Counted from the first letter of the stretch, positions 45,011-54,560 are shown. The stretch is DNA of 64,000 nt from Zhongshania aliphaticivorans (GCF_001586255.1 NZ_CP014544.1:310001-374000); one strand, 5' to 3'. Numbers and translations are program-made. The notes: generated from the sequence alone by a model not told the origin.

Positions 45011-45792
45011 AAAAATATACCAAGCTTACGGAAGAGCAGCTTAAAACTACTTATGCAAATTGGTATTCGGCGAATACCGGTCGCGACGAGTTGGCCAGCC
45101 TTTCCCGCGATAATATTGAAGGCGCCATTAAATTTGCTAATGCACTGCAGCAGAAGCCTCTTTGTTTTTCATATTCGCCGGTTCAAATTCTCGCAGGTTG
45201 CTTGATTTTCTGTGGCTGTGGCGACAAGCCAAAGGAGTGGGCGGAGGCTGCTGATCCACAACAGGTAGCGCTGGAATTTTTTGAAAATGGAGAGTTTGAT
45301 GAGTATTTCGATGCGCTTACGGACGAGGAGCAAAGCACAGCTCTTTCAATGATCTTTGCCGTAGCCTCTAACCTTCAATCTGCGCAGATATTCTCTAAAT
45401 CCATCCATGAGTTGCTACTCGATTTCGAACATGGTGATGACGATGCTCTGTTTTCAGCGATAGTGGTTGATCGGTCTGTAATGAGCATGCCTTTAGCTCA
45501 GTTGCGGATTCAATTAGCTGAGATAATGGGTGATGAAGATTTTTTTGATAAGTTAGCAAAAGCGATCAAGAAAACTCGGCCAGCTAGGCCTGATCAACGT
45601 TTAGATGACGCAAGAGTGATCCTTTATGTACTTGATGATGTTGGAGTATTAGCCGAGCTAACGAATTCGGAACTCACTAAATGTTTGGTAGATGATTTAC
45701 AGGTTTACGACGATGATGGTCGTGCGGATACCGGCGCTGCGGTAGCCAAGTTTGCTCAGCGCTTCAAAAAGGCAAGGACATCAAAACCGTAA
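44995..45792 (+). CDS. hypothetical protein coupled to the HEPN-like gene
   Basis: The 265-residue protein is acidic and mostly helical, with a Cys cluster CLIFCGCGD near 70 and several Asp/Glu-rich segments (FENGEFDEYFDALTDEEQS). I do not recognise the family and see no membrane span or catalytic motif. The start is GTG at 44995 inside the preceding gene; a TTG at 45007 is an alternative. Overlap with the HEPN-like gene suggests partner proteins. Confidence 0.6.
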   Translation: MEGELKKYTKLTEEQLKTTYANWYSANTGRDELASLSRDNIEGAIKFANALQQKPLCFSYSPVQILAGCLIFCGCGDKPKEWAEAADPQQVALEFFENGEFDEYFDALTDEEQSTALSMIFAVASNLQSAQIFSKSIHELLLDFEHGDDDALFSAIVVDRSVMSMPLAQLRIQLAEIMGDEDFFDKLAKAIKKTRPARPDQRLDDARVILYVLDDVGVLAELTNSELTKCLVDDLQVYDDDGRADTGAAVAKFAQRFKKARTSKP

Positions 45793-45866
45793 TCCATGTC
45801 CTGTATTCGAATGGGACTCATGCTTACTAATAGGAGCCATGTTTAATTACCTGAGGAGTTCAGGAC

Positions 45867-47165
45867 ATGGCTATAAAGTTAGACGATACCACCACACCCC
45901 CAAATGGAGCCGCCGGAGGAGACTGTTTTGAGGACGCGAAGCGCCCGCAAAAACCGACTCCGCACGGTGGCAATCTCGACGCTGGCAGTGCGCAGCCTAG
46001 TAACACAGCACCTGCAAACTGCACGGACTCGCTAAGTGGTACCACAATACTTCGGTCTGGGGTCGATTCCCTCTACGTTTCGTGCAAGGGGCAGATTTCC
46101 GAAAAAACTGAACACCTATTACGGGTTTCAAAAGAGCTGGCTCAATCCGCCGATCCAGATGTGCGCGCCGGTGCTTTTCTAGAGCTGGGTGATCATCGGT
46201 TTCAGGTTCTGGATAGGGGTAAAGGTCGGTTTCCCTACGTGCTCGCAGATAATTGGTTTCATATTCAGGTGTCCAGTCGCGATGCTGCCAGCCTGCCGAT
46301 GGTTTATTGCCAGATAAAAAGTGAGGTTTTGGCCTGTGAAGGTCTAAAGTCTGTTCTTCTGCGGCTGGGAAGTTTGTTGCTGGAGTTCAGTGATGATGTT
46401 GCCGTGCTAGAGGTCAGTCGTGTCGATCTCTGTGTGGACTTCGTAACGTTAGTCGAGCTTGGTGAAGTTCCAGATAACTATTGGGTTCGGCGGGCGGCGT
46501 CATTGAGCAGGTATTCAAAGCATGGTGTTTTTACTGGTTTGATGTTCGGAGCAGGTGGCGATTTATCAGCTCGCTTGTACGACAAGACGCGAGAGATTAA
46601 GGAAAAATCCAAAAAATATTTCTTCTACGATTTATGGGCCGCTGAGGGCTGGGACGCTGAATCACAAGTCTGGCGGCTTGAGTTTCAGTTCCGGCGTTCT
46701 GTCCTTAATGAGTTGAGTATCAAGTCTATGGGGGATTTAGTGGATGGCCTTGGTTCGATGTGGGCCTATGCCTGCGGTAGTTGGTTGCAGCTCTGTGAGC
46801 CTACAAATGACAGTACCCGCAGCCGCTGGCCGCTTCATCCTCTCTGGTCGTTCTTGATGACTGCGGATTTGGGTGGCGTAGCGCGCACGCTGTGGCGTGT
46901 ACGGACTGATAGAGCGCCCGATGATCACTATTTATTTATACATGGTTTAGCGGGATTGTCTTCCTTTATGGCAAAGGAGGGGATTTCGGACGTAGATAAG
47001 GCGGTAGATCAATATATCAATGAGGCTCGTCGTTACCACTATGGTCGAACGCTGACCGATAGGAAGGCGCTTGATAGATATCTCTTAGAAAAGGCACGCC
47101 TCAAGGCGACCAAATTTAACAAACCTTTACCTGGTATCGTCGGGGGTGAGGGAGATGTATTTTGA
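45867..47165 (+). CDS. Rep_trans family replication initiator / relaxase-like protein
   Basis: After an ~60-residue low-complexity N-terminus the protein shows motifs of the Rep_trans (PF02486-type) family of rolling-circle initiators: GVDSLYVSCKG, EVSRVDLCVDF (beta strand with metal-ligand acids) and LSARLYDKTREIKEKSKKY with the candidate nicking Tyr. MobT relaxases of integrative elements belong to the same family. In this element it probably nicks an origin for replication or mobilisation; I could not locate the origin. AGGAC lies just upstream of the ATG. The stop overlaps the next start as TTGA. Confidence 0.75.
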   Translation: MAIKLDDTTTPPNGAAGGDCFEDAKRPQKPTPHGGNLDAGSAQPSNTAPANCTDSLSGTTILRSGVDSLYVSCKGQISEKTEHLLRVSKELAQSADPDVRAGAFLELGDHRFQVLDRGKGRFPYVLADNWFHIQVSSRDAASLPMVYCQIKSEVLACEGLKSVLLRLGSLLLEFSDDVAVLEVSRVDLCVDFVTLVELGEVPDNYWVRRAASLSRYSKHGVFTGLMFGAGGDLSARLYDKTREIKEKSKKYFFYDLWAAEGWDAESQVWRLEFQFRRSVLNELSIKSMGDLVDGLGSMWAYACGSWLQLCEPTNDSTRSRWPLHPLWSFLMTADLGGVARTLWRVRTDRAPDDHYLFIHGLAGLSSFMAKEGISDVDKAVDQYINEARRYHYGRTLTDRKALDRYLLEKARLKATKFNKPLPGIVGGEGDVF

Positions 47166-47494
47166 AAACGCTGGATCTCAAAGAAGCTGCTGCTTTCCTC
47201 AAGATGTCACCGTCGGCGCTACGCAAAAAGGCGCGCTCTGGGCGCATTCGCGGCGCGAAGCCTGCCAAACAATGGGTCTTTCTGGAGGAGGATCTTGTCT
47301 GGCATCTGCGCTCGCTATATTCTGGCCTTGGGCAAACGCCGTTAAGTGGCTGTGAACAGGAGGATTCACAATGTCACTTTATCAACGGGGAACGGTCTGG
47401 TGGGTCAAGTTCACTAGCCCCAGTGGCGAGTTCATACGCCGCTCTACTGGGACTGAGGACAAAGAGCAGGCTCAAGAATACCACGACCGATTAA
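47162..47494 (+). CDS. excisionase-like small helix-turn-helix protein
   Basis: A TTG start overlaps the Rep_trans stop by 4 bp, with GAGGGAGA just upstream. The first ~55 residues are a MerR/excisionase-type winged helix (LDLKEAAAFLKMSPSALRKK, then ARSGRIRGAKPAKQWVFLEE). The rest is unusual: the frame runs 124 bp into the integrase gene, giving a low-complexity tail that may be incidental. It probably directs excision with the integrase. Confidence 0.7.
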   Translation: MKTLDLKEAAAFLKMSPSALRKKARSGRIRGAKPAKQWVFLEEDLVWHLRSLYSGLGQTPLSGCEQEDSQCHFINGERSGGSSSLAPVASSYAALLGLRTKSRLKNTTTD

Positions 47495-48372
47495 AGGCCG
47501 ATCTCTGGCGGAAATACCGTCTAGGGGAAAAGCCAAGGCGCACATGGCAAGAAGCCGTTGTGCGATGGGTCGGAAGCACGGATCACAAGGCAGATCACGA
47601 AAAGGATCTGGGTAAGCTGAAATGGCTTGATCGGTTTTTGGGGACTAAATGGCTCGACGAGATTGATGCTGATTTAATTGCCAAAATTGCTCAGGTCAAA
47701 AAGGCGGAGGCCAGCCCTTCAACGGCTAACCGGTATTTGGCGCTTATTCGGGCAATACTCCGAGCGGCGCGGGATGATTGGGAGTGGGTTGAGCGGGCTC
47801 CAAGGGTCAAAATGTTTCCGGAGTCTAAAAAACGAATCCGGTGGATCACGCGGGATGAGGCAGCGAAATTGATTGCCGAATTACCGCCACACTTGGCCGA
47901 TATGGCGCGTTTTACTTTGGCAACAGGGTTGCGTCAGCGCAATGTTAGTTATTTGCGTTGGGATCAGGTGGATACATCGAGGCGTGTGGCGTGGATACAC
48001 GCTGACCAGTCGAAGTCGCGCAAGGCTATTGCGGTGCCGCTAAATAATGATGCACTTGCAGTACTTGAGGCGCGGCGTGGGGATGGTGGGGAGTACGTGT
48101 TTACTTTTCAGGGTAAACCGGTAGACCGAACATCTACTAAGGCTTGGGCAGCGGCAAAGAAACGGGCTGGCATTGAAGATTTTCGCTGGCACGATCTGCG
48201 GCATACATGGGCGTCTTGGCACGTCCAAAGCGGTACTGGCCTGCAAGAGTTGCAGGAATTAGGAGGCTGGTCGACCGTCGATATGGTGCTTAGATACGCG
48301 CATTTAGCAGCAGATCACTTGCTGTATGGGCTCTTCATCATTAACGGGGGACACCGGCATTCATTAAACTGA
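47371..48372 (+). CDS. tyrosine recombinase (integrase), C-terminus replaced by IS sequence
   Basis: Catalytic residues of the phage-integrase family are all present: Arg in ATGLRQRNVSYLRW, HDLRHTWASWH, and the nucleophile Tyr in VDMVLRYAHLAADHL. AGGAGG precedes the ATG. After LLY (ending at ~48328) an ISL3-family element begins, and the last 13 codons (GLFIINGGHRHSLN region) are IS-derived. Without the IS the frame would continue AAKRIEGTNLGTAPQKPVGL, then RLVVNR and stop at 49716. The catalytic core survives, but activity is uncertain. It integrates at the tRNA-Phe 3' end. Confidence 0.9.
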   Translation: MSLYQRGTVWWVKFTSPSGEFIRRSTGTEDKEQAQEYHDRLKADLWRKYRLGEKPRRTWQEAVVRWVGSTDHKADHEKDLGKLKWLDRFLGTKWLDEIDADLIAKIAQVKKAEASPSTANRYLALIRAILRAARDDWEWVERAPRVKMFPESKKRIRWITRDEAAKLIAELPPHLADMARFTLATGLRQRNVSYLRWDQVDTSRRVAWIHADQSKSRKAIAVPLNNDALAVLEARRGDGGEYVFTFQGKPVDRTSTKAWAAAKKRAGIEDFRWHDLRHTWASWHVQSGTGLQELQELGGWSTVDMVLRYAHLAADHLLYGLFIINGGHRHSLN

Positions 48373-49628
48373 ATTTGCGAAGAAACAGTTTGATGGAGAA
48401 TACCGATGTCCCACGCAGGAAGAATTATAGGCATACCTGGCCTTGAGATTGAACGGGTAGTCCGCAGGAAAGGGATCGAAGTCTGGGCAAAGCCTGTGCA
48501 CAGGCCGCCTTGTAAGCATTGTCAGGGCAATGGCCTGAGGATTAAAGCCACGCATCTCAGGACGGTGAAGCACACTCGTCAGGGGAATCAAGTGATGACC
48601 TTGCACCTTCGAGTACCCAAGTACCATTGCCAGGAGTGTAAGCGCTATTTTCGTCACGCCTTTACCGGTATTCGTCCGCGTTTTCGCGCTTCAGAAGCCT
48701 ATCGACTGGAAGTGTTCGAAGCCCACGATGGCGGTGTAACGCAGCGCAAGTTGTCTCGAACCCATCAAATCAGCCCAGCGACGGTAGAGCGTTGGTATCA
48801 GCACCATATTAAGCAAAAGCGTTCCGAGGGGGATCGCCGATATTGCCCTCGCGTATTAGGGATAGATGAGCATTTCTTTACCCGTAAAAAGGGTTATGCG
48901 ACCACGCTTACCGACCTCAAGAATCACAAAGTGTTTGATGTCCAACTAGGACGATCAGAATTGAGTTTGCGCCGCTATTTAAAGGCCCTTGAGGGACGAG
49001 AGCGCGTTCAGGTTGTGGTGATGGATCTCTCGGAAACGTACCGCAGCATTGCCCGCCGCTACTTTCCCAATGCCGCGATCGTGGCTGACCGATTCCATGT
49101 GGTCAGGCTTATTAACCAGCACTTTTTAAGTGTCTGGAAGCAGCATGATCCTGAGGGCAGAAAGAACCGCGGTTTGATCAGTTTAATGCGTCGCCATCAA
49201 TGGAATTTGCGGGATGAGCAGCACGCCAACCTTATGCAGTATTTGGCTGAGTACCCAGTGCTGCAAGCACTGTATGTGGCCAAGCAACGATTAATCCGAT
49301 TTGTGTTGCTCAAGACCCTGACGCGCAAGAAAGCCAGCATCAAGTTGCCGGTATTCATGAAATTGCTTGATGAGCTAGCTGAGAGCCCGCTACGAGCGCT
49401 AGCTAACACATTGCGCTCCTGGTTGAAGCCCATTGTGGCCATGTGGCGATTTAGTAAAAGTAACGGAATAACTGAGGGCTTCCACAACAAAATGGAAATG
49501 ATGACACGACGAGCGTATGGTTTTAGAAACTTTGAAAATTACAGGATGAGAGTGCTGGCCCACTGCGGGTGGGACGGAGTGATTAACAGGGTTTGATGAG
49601 TGCTATCCCCCGATAATGGGGTAGAGCC
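48329..49628 (+). mobile_element. complete ISL3-family insertion sequence
   Basis: The 1300-bp element has imperfect terminal inverted repeats of ~25 bp: left GGCTCTTCATCATTAACGGG, right (reverse complement) GGCTCTACCCCATTATCGGG. It is flanked by a perfect 8-bp target duplication GCTGTATG (48321-48328 and 49629-49636), the usual length for ISL3. It contains one intact transposase gene and sits in the end of the integrase gene. Confidence 0.93.
48406..49596 (+). CDS. ISL3 family transposase
   Basis: The 396-residue protein has an N-terminal zinc finger (CKHC ... CQEC, ~36-75), a helix-turn-helix (LSRTHQISPATVERWYQ) and the DDE catalytic core: GIDEHFF, VVMDLSETYR, ADRFHVVRL and a final Glu in ITEGFHNKM. 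Length and motifs fit an intact ISL3 transposase, and the intact target duplication suggests recent transposition. Confidence 0.93.
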   Translation: MSHAGRIIGIPGLEIERVVRRKGIEVWAKPVHRPPCKHCQGNGLRIKATHLRTVKHTRQGNQVMTLHLRVPKYHCQECKRYFRHAFTGIRPRFRASEAYRLEVFEAHDGGVTQRKLSRTHQISPATVERWYQHHIKQKRSEGDRRYCPRVLGIDEHFFTRKKGYATTLTDLKNHKVFDVQLGRSELSLRRYLKALEGRERVQVVVMDLSETYRSIARRYFPNAAIVADRFHVVRLINQHFLSVWKQHDPEGRKNRGLISLMRRHQWNLRDEQHANLMQYLAEYPVLQALYVAKQRLIRFVLLKTLTRKKASIKLPVFMKLLDELAESPLRALANTLRSWLKPIVAMWRFSKSNGITEGFHNKMEMMTRRAYGFRNFENYRMRVLAHCGWDGVINRV

Positions 49629-49716
49629 GCTGTATGCGGCAAAACGGATTGAGGGCACAAATTTGGGCACAGCACCGCAAAAACCGGTTGGATTGCGATT
49701 GGTAGTAAATCGTTGA
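49629..49716 (+). pseudogene. 3' remnant of the integrase gene beyond the IS
   Basis: Joining 48328 to 49637 across the target duplication restores the reading frame to AAKRIEGTNLGTAPQKPV and a TGA at 49714-49716. This is the missing C-terminus of the integrase. Confidence 0.85.
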
Positions 49717-49734
49717 TTTTAAACAGGAAAGTAG

Positions 49735-49810
49735 TGGTGCCCAGAGACGGAATCGAACCGCCGACACGAGGATTTTCAATCCTCTGCTCTACCGACTGAG
49801 CTATCTGGGC
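49735..49810 (-). tRNA. tRNA-Phe (GAA)
   Basis: The minus strand folds as a cloverleaf: acceptor GCCCAGA/TCTGGGC, D-arm AGCTCAGTCGGTAGAGC, anticodon loop TTGAAAA with GAA, T-arm GGTTCGATTCC, and an encoded CCA. Its 3' half is the attachment site of the adjoining element and is repeated at 42731-42776. It follows yggX, as in other gammaproteobacteria. Confidence 0.97.
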
Positions 49811-49893
49811 ATATTTGAGAGCTTTGGCTGCTTCTCAGAAGGCGCGTATTAAACCCGTTCCTAATCGGCGAGTCAAGCCCCAAAAACAATGAC

Positions 49894-50166
49894 TTATTCG
49901 CTGGGCGGTACGTAGCCTTCCGCTTTTTCGTATTCTTCACCGGAGAAGAACTTTTTCATCTCGGCTTGTAGGAATTTACGTGAGGCTGGGTCCATCATGC
50001 TCAGGTGCTTTTCGTTGATTAGCATGGTTTGGTGGGCGTGCCATTCTTCCCAGGCCTTTTTTGAGACGTTTTCGAAGATGTCCTGACCTTTGGGGCCTGG
50101 GTACGGGGCTTTGTCCAGACCTTCAAGGTCTTGCTGATATTTTCTACAAAATACGGTGCGGGTCAT
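49894..50166 (-). CDS. yggX: probable Fe(2+)-trafficking protein YggX
   Basis: The 90-residue protein matches the YggX family in length and in sequence ([54 protein letters not shown]). It protects iron-sulfur clusters and may carry iron in the cytoplasm. Its start overlaps the mutY stop by 4 bp, which fits the Fe-S enzyme MutY as a partner gene. Confidence 0.96.
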   Translation of the reverse strand: MTRTVFCRKYQQDLEGLDKAPYPGPKGQDIFENVSKKAWEEWHAHQTMLINEKHLSMMDPASRKFLQAEMKKFFSGEEYEKAEGYVPPSE

Positions 50167-51236
50167 GCGCTGTGTTTCCTTAGTAAATCTTGGCTGAATA
50201 CGGCGTCGAGCAGTTTTTTGACGGGTGCCGCCAAGCCGACTTGCTGATTGCTGTGCCCCTTATACCAGAGCATCTCGCGGGGTTCCATGGTCGTGCTGAT
50301 ATCACTCTTAAGTTTGATGTGCAGCGGGGTGATATCCAGATGAAAATGACTGAAGGTATGGCGCATATTTGGCCAAGCTTGGATTTGGCCTTTAGCATTA
50401 AGTGTATTGTCGAGGTAGTGGGCGGCGGCATCGGCATCGATTGCTTCAGGTAGGCTCCACAGCCCCCCCCAAATACCGCTGCTGGGTCTCTGTTCTAAGA
50501 GGATTTCGCCAGCTGGATTTTCAATGATGAGCAGATGAATTTCGCGAACCGGTGTCACTTTTTTGGGCTTTTTGCCGGGGTAGCTGGTCTGGGTTCCTGC
50601 TGCGTAGGCCGCGCAGCCGCGTTGCACTGGGCATTCTGGGCATTTGGGTTTGCTGCGGGTGCAGAGGGTGGCGCCGAGATCCATGATGGCTTGGGTGTAG
50701 TCGGCTACGCGCTTTTTGGGGGTGAGGTCTTCGGCCAGCAGCCACAATTGGTTTTCGACATCTTTTAGTCCCGGCCAGCCGTCAATGGCGGCGTAGCGGC
50801 TGAGTACCCGTTTTACATTGCCGTCCAATATTGGTGCGCGGCCGCCAATGGCGATGGAGTAGATTGCGGCGGCGGTGGAGCGGCCAATACCTGGCAGGGT
50901 TTGGATGGTCTCGGGATCGCTGGGAAAGACTCCGCCGAAGTCTTCGCAAATCATTTTGGCGGCTTTGTGCAGGTTGCGGGCGCGGGCGTAGTAGCCGAGG
51001 CCGGTCCATAGCGCGAGCACCTCGTCGTTAGGCGCAAGTGCGAGGCTGACTATGTCGGGGAAGCGCGCCATAAAACGCTGGTAATACGGTATTACCGTGC
51101 TGACCTGAGTTTGTTGCAACATGATTTCGGACACCCAGACCCGATAGGGGCTGATGTCTTGTTGCCAGGGTAGGTCTTTACGGCCGGCAATATCAAACCA
51201 CTTCAGCAGTTGCTGGCTAAATACCTGTTTACTCAT
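50163..51236 (-). CDS. mutY: A/G-specific adenine glycosylase MutY
   Basis: This base-excision repair enzyme removes adenine opposite 8-oxoguanine. Seen here are the N-terminal [13 protein letters not shown], the helix-hairpin-helix [14 protein letters not shown] with downstream Asp, the [4Fe-4S] loop [17 protein letters not shown], and the C-terminal NUDIX-like domain that reads 8-oxoG ([20 protein letters not shown]). The ATG at 51236 is preferred over 51254 because it overlaps the panM stop as ATGA. Confidence 0.96.
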   Translation of the reverse strand: MSKQVFSQQLLKWFDIAGRKDLPWQQDISPYRVWVSEIMLQQTQVSTVIPYYQRFMARFPDIVSLALAPNDEVLALWTGLGYYARARNLHKAAKMICEDFGGVFPSDPETIQTLPGIGRSTAAAIYSIAIGGRAPILDGNVKRVLSRYAAIDGWPGLKDVENQLWLLAEDLTPKKRVADYTQAIMDLGATLCTRSKPKCPECPVQRGCAAYAAGTQTSYPGKKPKKVTPVREIHLLIIENPAGEILLEQRPSSGIWGGLWSLPEAIDADAAAHYLDNTLNAKGQIQAWPNMRHTFSHFHLDITPLHIKLKSDISTTMEPREMLWYKGHSNQQVGLAAPVKKLLDAVFSQDLLRKHSA

Positions 51237-51631
51237 GAAGTTGGGCGTTGCCACTGCCAGAAAGTGTGGGTGGCGGTAAAGCCCAGCTCTGAGAATAGGT
51301 TGATTAGCTCTGGCGCGTGGCTTAAGTCGGCGGATATAGACTGCAGGTCATCTGGCAATTGCTTCATGGCCTGAATGATTAGCTGTCGGGCAACCCCGCG
51401 TCGGCGGGTGATTTCCCTTACCGACAATTGGGCGAGTTGGTAGTCGCCGCCGTATATTGGGGTTAGGGTGCAAGCCGAGATGAGGCGGCCATTAAAGCGG
51501 CCACCAAAGAGGATTATTTTGCCTGCCGCCGCCTGTGCGACCAGCTTGGCGCTGGTGCCGGGGTAGAGGATTTCCAGGTCGGCGCTGTCTTGCGGCTCTG
51601 GTTTAGTGATGTTTTCTGCGTATACGGGCAT
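51233..51631 (-). CDS. panM: PanM/PanZ-like GNAT protein (PanD maturation factor)
   Basis: The 132-residue acetyltransferase-fold protein contains [17 protein letters not shown], close to the RVREVTRRRGVGQYLL block of E. coli PanM (PanZ). The neighbouring [17 protein letters not shown] and [13 protein letters not shown] also align with PanM. PanM binds acetyl-CoA and triggers self-cleavage of aspartate decarboxylase PanD in pantothenate synthesis. It heads the panM-mutY-yggX unit, divergent from hisB. A generic GNAT function cannot be excluded. Confidence 0.7.
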   Translation of the reverse strand: MPVYAENITKPEPQDSADLEILYPGTSAKLVAQAAAGKIILFGGRFNGRLISACTLTPIYGGDYQLAQLSVREITRRRGVARQLIIQAMKQLPDDLQSISADLSHAPELINLFSELGFTATHTFWQWQRPTS

Positions 51632-51639
51632 TTATGACG

Positions 51640-51680
51640 TTTCTGCTTGGTGTAATACGGTTCGGGATTTTTTATAATAC
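51640..51680 (+). promoter_or_regulatory. candidate hisB promoter
   Basis: A consensus TATAAT lies at 51673-51678, 34 bp before the hisB ATG, in the 81-bp divergent gap. The -35 is unclear (TTGGTG at 51647 would give a long 20-bp spacer). Confidence 0.4.
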
Positions 51681-51712
51681 CTTATTGTAAGCAAATAACC
51701 GATGAGGCGTCG

Positions 51713-52306
51713 ATGAACGAGCGCAAAGCTACGATCAGCCGTAATACCCTAGAGACGCAGATTACTGTGACAGTAAACCTAGACGGCACGGGTAAATCCC
51801 ATTTTGAAACGGGTGTGCCGTTTCTTGACCATATGATGGATCAAATCGCCCGTCACGGTTTAATTGACCTAGACGTTCACGCGGTAGGTGATTTACATAT
51901 TGACGCTCATCACACGGTTGAAGACATTGGCATCACCATGGGCCAAGCCTTTGCCGAGGCGGTTGGCGACAAAAAAGGCATAACTCGCTATGGTCAAGCC
52001 TATGTGCCGCTGGACGAGGCTTTGTCGCGAGTTGTTATCGACTTTTCTGGACGCGCGGGCCTTGAATACCATGTGCCCTATACCCGTGGCAGCGTGGGTG
52101 GCTTTGACGTGGATTTGTTCTCTGAGTTTTTCCACGGTTTTGTGAATCACGCCAAGGTAACTCTGCATATCGATAATCTGCGTGGTAAAAACACTCACCA
52201 TCAGGCCGAAACCGTGTTTAAAGCCTTTGGCCGCGCCCTGCGCATGGCCTTGCAGGCGGATGAGCGGATGGCGGGTATTACGCCTTCTACCAAAGGTAGT
52301 CTCTAG
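51713..52306 (+). CDS. hisB: imidazoleglycerol-phosphate dehydratase
   Basis: This is the monofunctional HisB type (197 aa), without the N-terminal histidinol-phosphatase domain of E. coli. Metal-binding motifs are present: [11 protein letters not shown] and [16 protein letters not shown], plus [16 protein letters not shown]. It makes imidazole-acetol phosphate in histidine biosynthesis. It is the first gene of the hisB-hisH-hisA-hisF run. Confidence 0.98.
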   Translation: MNERKATISRNTLETQITVTVNLDGTGKSHFETGVPFLDHMMDQIARHGLIDLDVHAVGDLHIDAHHTVEDIGITMGQAFAEAVGDKKGITRYGQAYVPLDEALSRVVIDFSGRAGLEYHVPYTRGSVGGFDVDLFSEFFHGFVNHAKVTLHIDNLRGKNTHHQAETVFKAFGRALRMALQADERMAGITPSTKGSL

Positions 52307-52317
52307 GATTTTTCGAT

Positions 52318-52983
52318 ATGAGTAAGTCTTCCGTTGCCGTAATCGATTACGGCATGGGTAATTTGCACTCGGTGGCCAGTGCCCTCGAGAAGGTTGGCGA
52401 TGGCGTAAACGTCATGGTCACTGATTGCCCCGAAACAATTTTAAGCGCGGATCGGGTGATTTTCCCCGGTGTGGGCGCGATTCGCGACTGCATGGCGGAG
52501 CTGAAATTCCGCGGCTTGGACGAGGTGATTCAGGAAGTGGCGGCGCAAAAGCCGTTGCTCGGTATTTGCCTTGGCATGCAGGCCCTGCTGGAAACCAGTG
52601 AAGAAAACGGCGGGGTTGAGTGCTTAGATGTACTGCCGGGCGCAGTTAAGTTCTTTGGCAGTGATCTGCGTGATGCTGCGGGCGGCCGTCTTAAAGTCCC
52701 GCACATGGGTTGGAATAACGTCGTCCAAGCCATTGAACACCCGCTGTGGGCGGGCATTCCCGACGCCAGCCGATTCTACTTTGTACACAGCTACTATGTG
52801 GATGCGCCAGAATTTGTCGCGGGTAGCTGCGACTACGGCGTGCAAGTGCATGCGGCATTGGCCTGCGACAATGTATTTGCCGTGCAATTTCACCCTGAAA
52901 AAAGCGGTGATATGGGTCTACGTTTACTGAGCAATTTTTTGAACTGGGATCGCCCTGCGGCCTTCTTCCCAGTGACTGACTAA
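52318..52983 (+). CDS. hisH: imidazole glycerol phosphate synthase, glutamine amidotransferase subunit
   Basis: A class I glutamine amidotransferase: [15 protein letters not shown] at the start, nucleophile Cys in [13 protein letters not shown], and His/Glu of the triad in [10 protein letters not shown]. At 221 residues it has normal length. It supplies ammonia to HisF. It begins 11 bp after hisB. Confidence 0.98.
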   Translation: MSKSSVAVIDYGMGNLHSVASALEKVGDGVNVMVTDCPETILSADRVIFPGVGAIRDCMAELKFRGLDEVIQEVAAQKPLLGICLGMQALLETSEENGGVECLDVLPGAVKFFGSDLRDAAGGRLKVPHMGWNNVVQAIEHPLWAGIPDASRFYFVHSYYVDAPEFVAGSCDYGVQVHAALACDNVFAVQFHPEKSGDMGLRLLSNFLNWDRPAAFFPVTD

Positions 52984-52998
52984 TTTTAAGGTTTCACT

Positions 52999-53736
52999 AT
53001 GCTGATTATTCCCGCGATTGATTTAAAAGACGGCCACTGCGTGCGCCTACGTCAGGGCGAAATGGACGACGCCACGGTATACGGCAGCGATCCCGTTGAA
53101 ATGGCGGCGCGCTGGGTAAAGGAAGGCTGCCGTCGTCTGCATTTAGTCGACCTGAATGGCGCCTTTGAAGGCAAGCCCATGAATGGCGAGGCGGTTAGCG
53201 CCATTGCTAAGGCTTACCCGAATTTGCCCATTCAAATTGGTGGCGGCATTCGTTCCTTGCACACTATTGAGCAGTATTTGGATGCCGGTGTGAATTACGT
53301 GATTATCGGTACCAAGGCGGTTAAAGAGCCTAAGTTCGTGGCCGAAGCCTGTAAGGCTTTTCCGGGTTCAGTGATTGTTGGTCTCGATGCCAAAGACGGT
53401 TTGGTGGCTACTGACGGCTGGGCGGAAGTGTCTACTTTACTGGCTACGGAACTAGCGAAACGCTTTGAGCAAGATGGCGTCGATTCTATTGTTTATACCG
53501 ACATCGCCCGCGACGGCATGATGCAGGGCGTGAACATTGACGCGACTGTTGCGATGGCCAAGGCTTCTGGCCTGCCGGTAATTGCCTCTGGCGGCGTGAC
53601 CAATATGGATGATATTCGCGCCCTGCAAGCGGTGGCGGATGCCGGTATTCTAGGGGCCATTACTGGTCGCGCGATTTACGAAGGCCAGCTCGATTTGCGC
53701 GAAGCGCAAAGCTATTGCGACGGCAAGGCTAAATAG
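52999..53736 (+). CDS. hisA: phosphoribosylformimino-5-aminoimidazole carboxamide ribotide isomerase
   Basis: A half-barrel-repeat TIM barrel of 245 residues. The catalytic Asp near the N-terminus lies in [18 protein letters not shown], and the second catalytic Asp in [17 protein letters not shown]; phosphate sites are GGGIRS and ASGGV. It sits between hisH and hisF with short gaps. Confidence 0.98.
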   Translation: MLIIPAIDLKDGHCVRLRQGEMDDATVYGSDPVEMAARWVKEGCRRLHLVDLNGAFEGKPMNGEAVSAIAKAYPNLPIQIGGGIRSLHTIEQYLDAGVNYVIIGTKAVKEPKFVAEACKAFPGSVIVGLDAKDGLVATDGWAEVSTLLATELAKRFEQDGVDSIVYTDIARDGMMQGVNIDATVAMAKASGLPVIASGGVTNMDDIRALQAVADAGILGAITGRAIYEGQLDLREAQSYCDGKAK

Positions 53737-53755
53737 ACCCGAACAGGACAGTATC

Positions 53756-54532
53756 ATGGCTTTGGCTAAACGTATTATTCCCTGTCTCGATGTCGACAAA
53801 GGTCGCGTGGTGAAAGGGGTCAACTTTGTTGGTATTCGCGACGCGGGTGACCCTGTTGAGGTAGCTAAGCGCTATAACGAGCAGGGCGCGGATGAGATTA
53901 CTTTCTTAGATATTACCGCCACCCACGAAGGCCGAGAAACCACCGCGCATATCGTGGAGCAAATAGCGGCCGAGGTGTTTATACCACTGACGGTTGGCGG
54001 TGGCATTCGCGAAATAAAAGATATTCGCGCCATGCTCAATGCGGGTGCTGATAAGGTCGGTATTAACTCGGCTGCTATTCATCGGCCTGATTTTGTTAAA
54101 GAAGCGGCTGACCGTTTTGGCTCCCAGTGCATTGTTATTGCCATTGACGCCAAACGCGTTGCAGATGAAGCCGATGGTCGCCCGCGCTGGGAGATTTTTA
54201 CCCACGGCGGTCGCAAGCCTACCGGTATTAATGCGGTGGAGTGGGCGATTAAAATGGTCAATAACGGCGCCGGTGAGGTGCTGTTGACCAGCATGGATGG
54301 CGATGGCACAAAAGCGGGATACGACTTGGCGTTGACGCGGGCAATATCTGATGCGGTGCCGGTGCCGGTGATTGCCTCTGGCGGGGTGGGTAATCTCGAT
54401 CACATGGTTGAGGGGATTATCGAAGGCCGCGCCGACGCCGTATTGGCGGCCAGTATTTTTCATTTTGGTGAGTTTACCGTGCCGGAGGCCAAGGCTTATA
54501 TGGCGGCGCGGGGAATAGAAGTTCGCTTATAA
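53756..54532 (+). CDS. hisF: imidazole glycerol phosphate synthase, cyclase subunit
   Basis: A TIM barrel of 258 residues starting [20 protein letters not shown], with catalytic Asp there and in [15 protein letters not shown]; phosphate-binding TVGGGIRE and VIASGGVGN. It forms the HisHF enzyme that makes the imidazole ring and releases AICAR. It is the last gene before the terminator. Confidence 0.98.
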   Translation: MALAKRIIPCLDVDKGRVVKGVNFVGIRDAGDPVEVAKRYNEQGADEITFLDITATHEGRETTAHIVEQIAAEVFIPLTVGGGIREIKDIRAMLNAGADKVGINSAAIHRPDFVKEAADRFGSQCIVIAIDAKRVADEADGRPRWEIFTHGGRKPTGINAVEWAIKMVNNGAGEVLLTSMDGDGTKAGYDLALTRAISDAVPVPVIASGGVGNLDHMVEGIIEGRADAVLAASIFHFGEFTVPEAKAYMAARGIEVRL

Positions 54533-54560
54533 AAAACGGGCCAAATGGCCCGTTTTTTTG
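54533..54560. terminator. bidirectional terminator between hisF and ctpA
   Basis: ACGGGCC (54536-54542) and GGCCCGT (54547-54553) form a strong stem, with an A-run before and a T-run after, so it can end both convergent operons. Confidence 0.92.

Larger units (their letters stand above)
42731..49780. mobile_element. 7-kb integrative element at tRNA-Phe
   Basis: Direct repeats of the tRNA-Phe 3' part bound the element, and the tyrosine integrase lies next to the intact tRNA. Order from the distal end: DUF2726 gene (frameshifted), small membrane protein, terminator, truncated duplicate of the DUF2726 start, HEPN-like gene, unknown gene, Rep_trans protein, excisionase-like gene, integrase, and an ISL3 insertion. 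A Rep_trans protein plus Int/Xis suggests a small integrative element capable of rolling-circle processing. No conjugation genes are seen, so it would be mobilised in trans or be immobile. Confidence 0.85.

Noticed and set aside
53906-54463. 185-residue minus-strand open frame opposite hisF
   Set aside because: Antisense shadow of a strongly conserved gene, with no domain or RBS.
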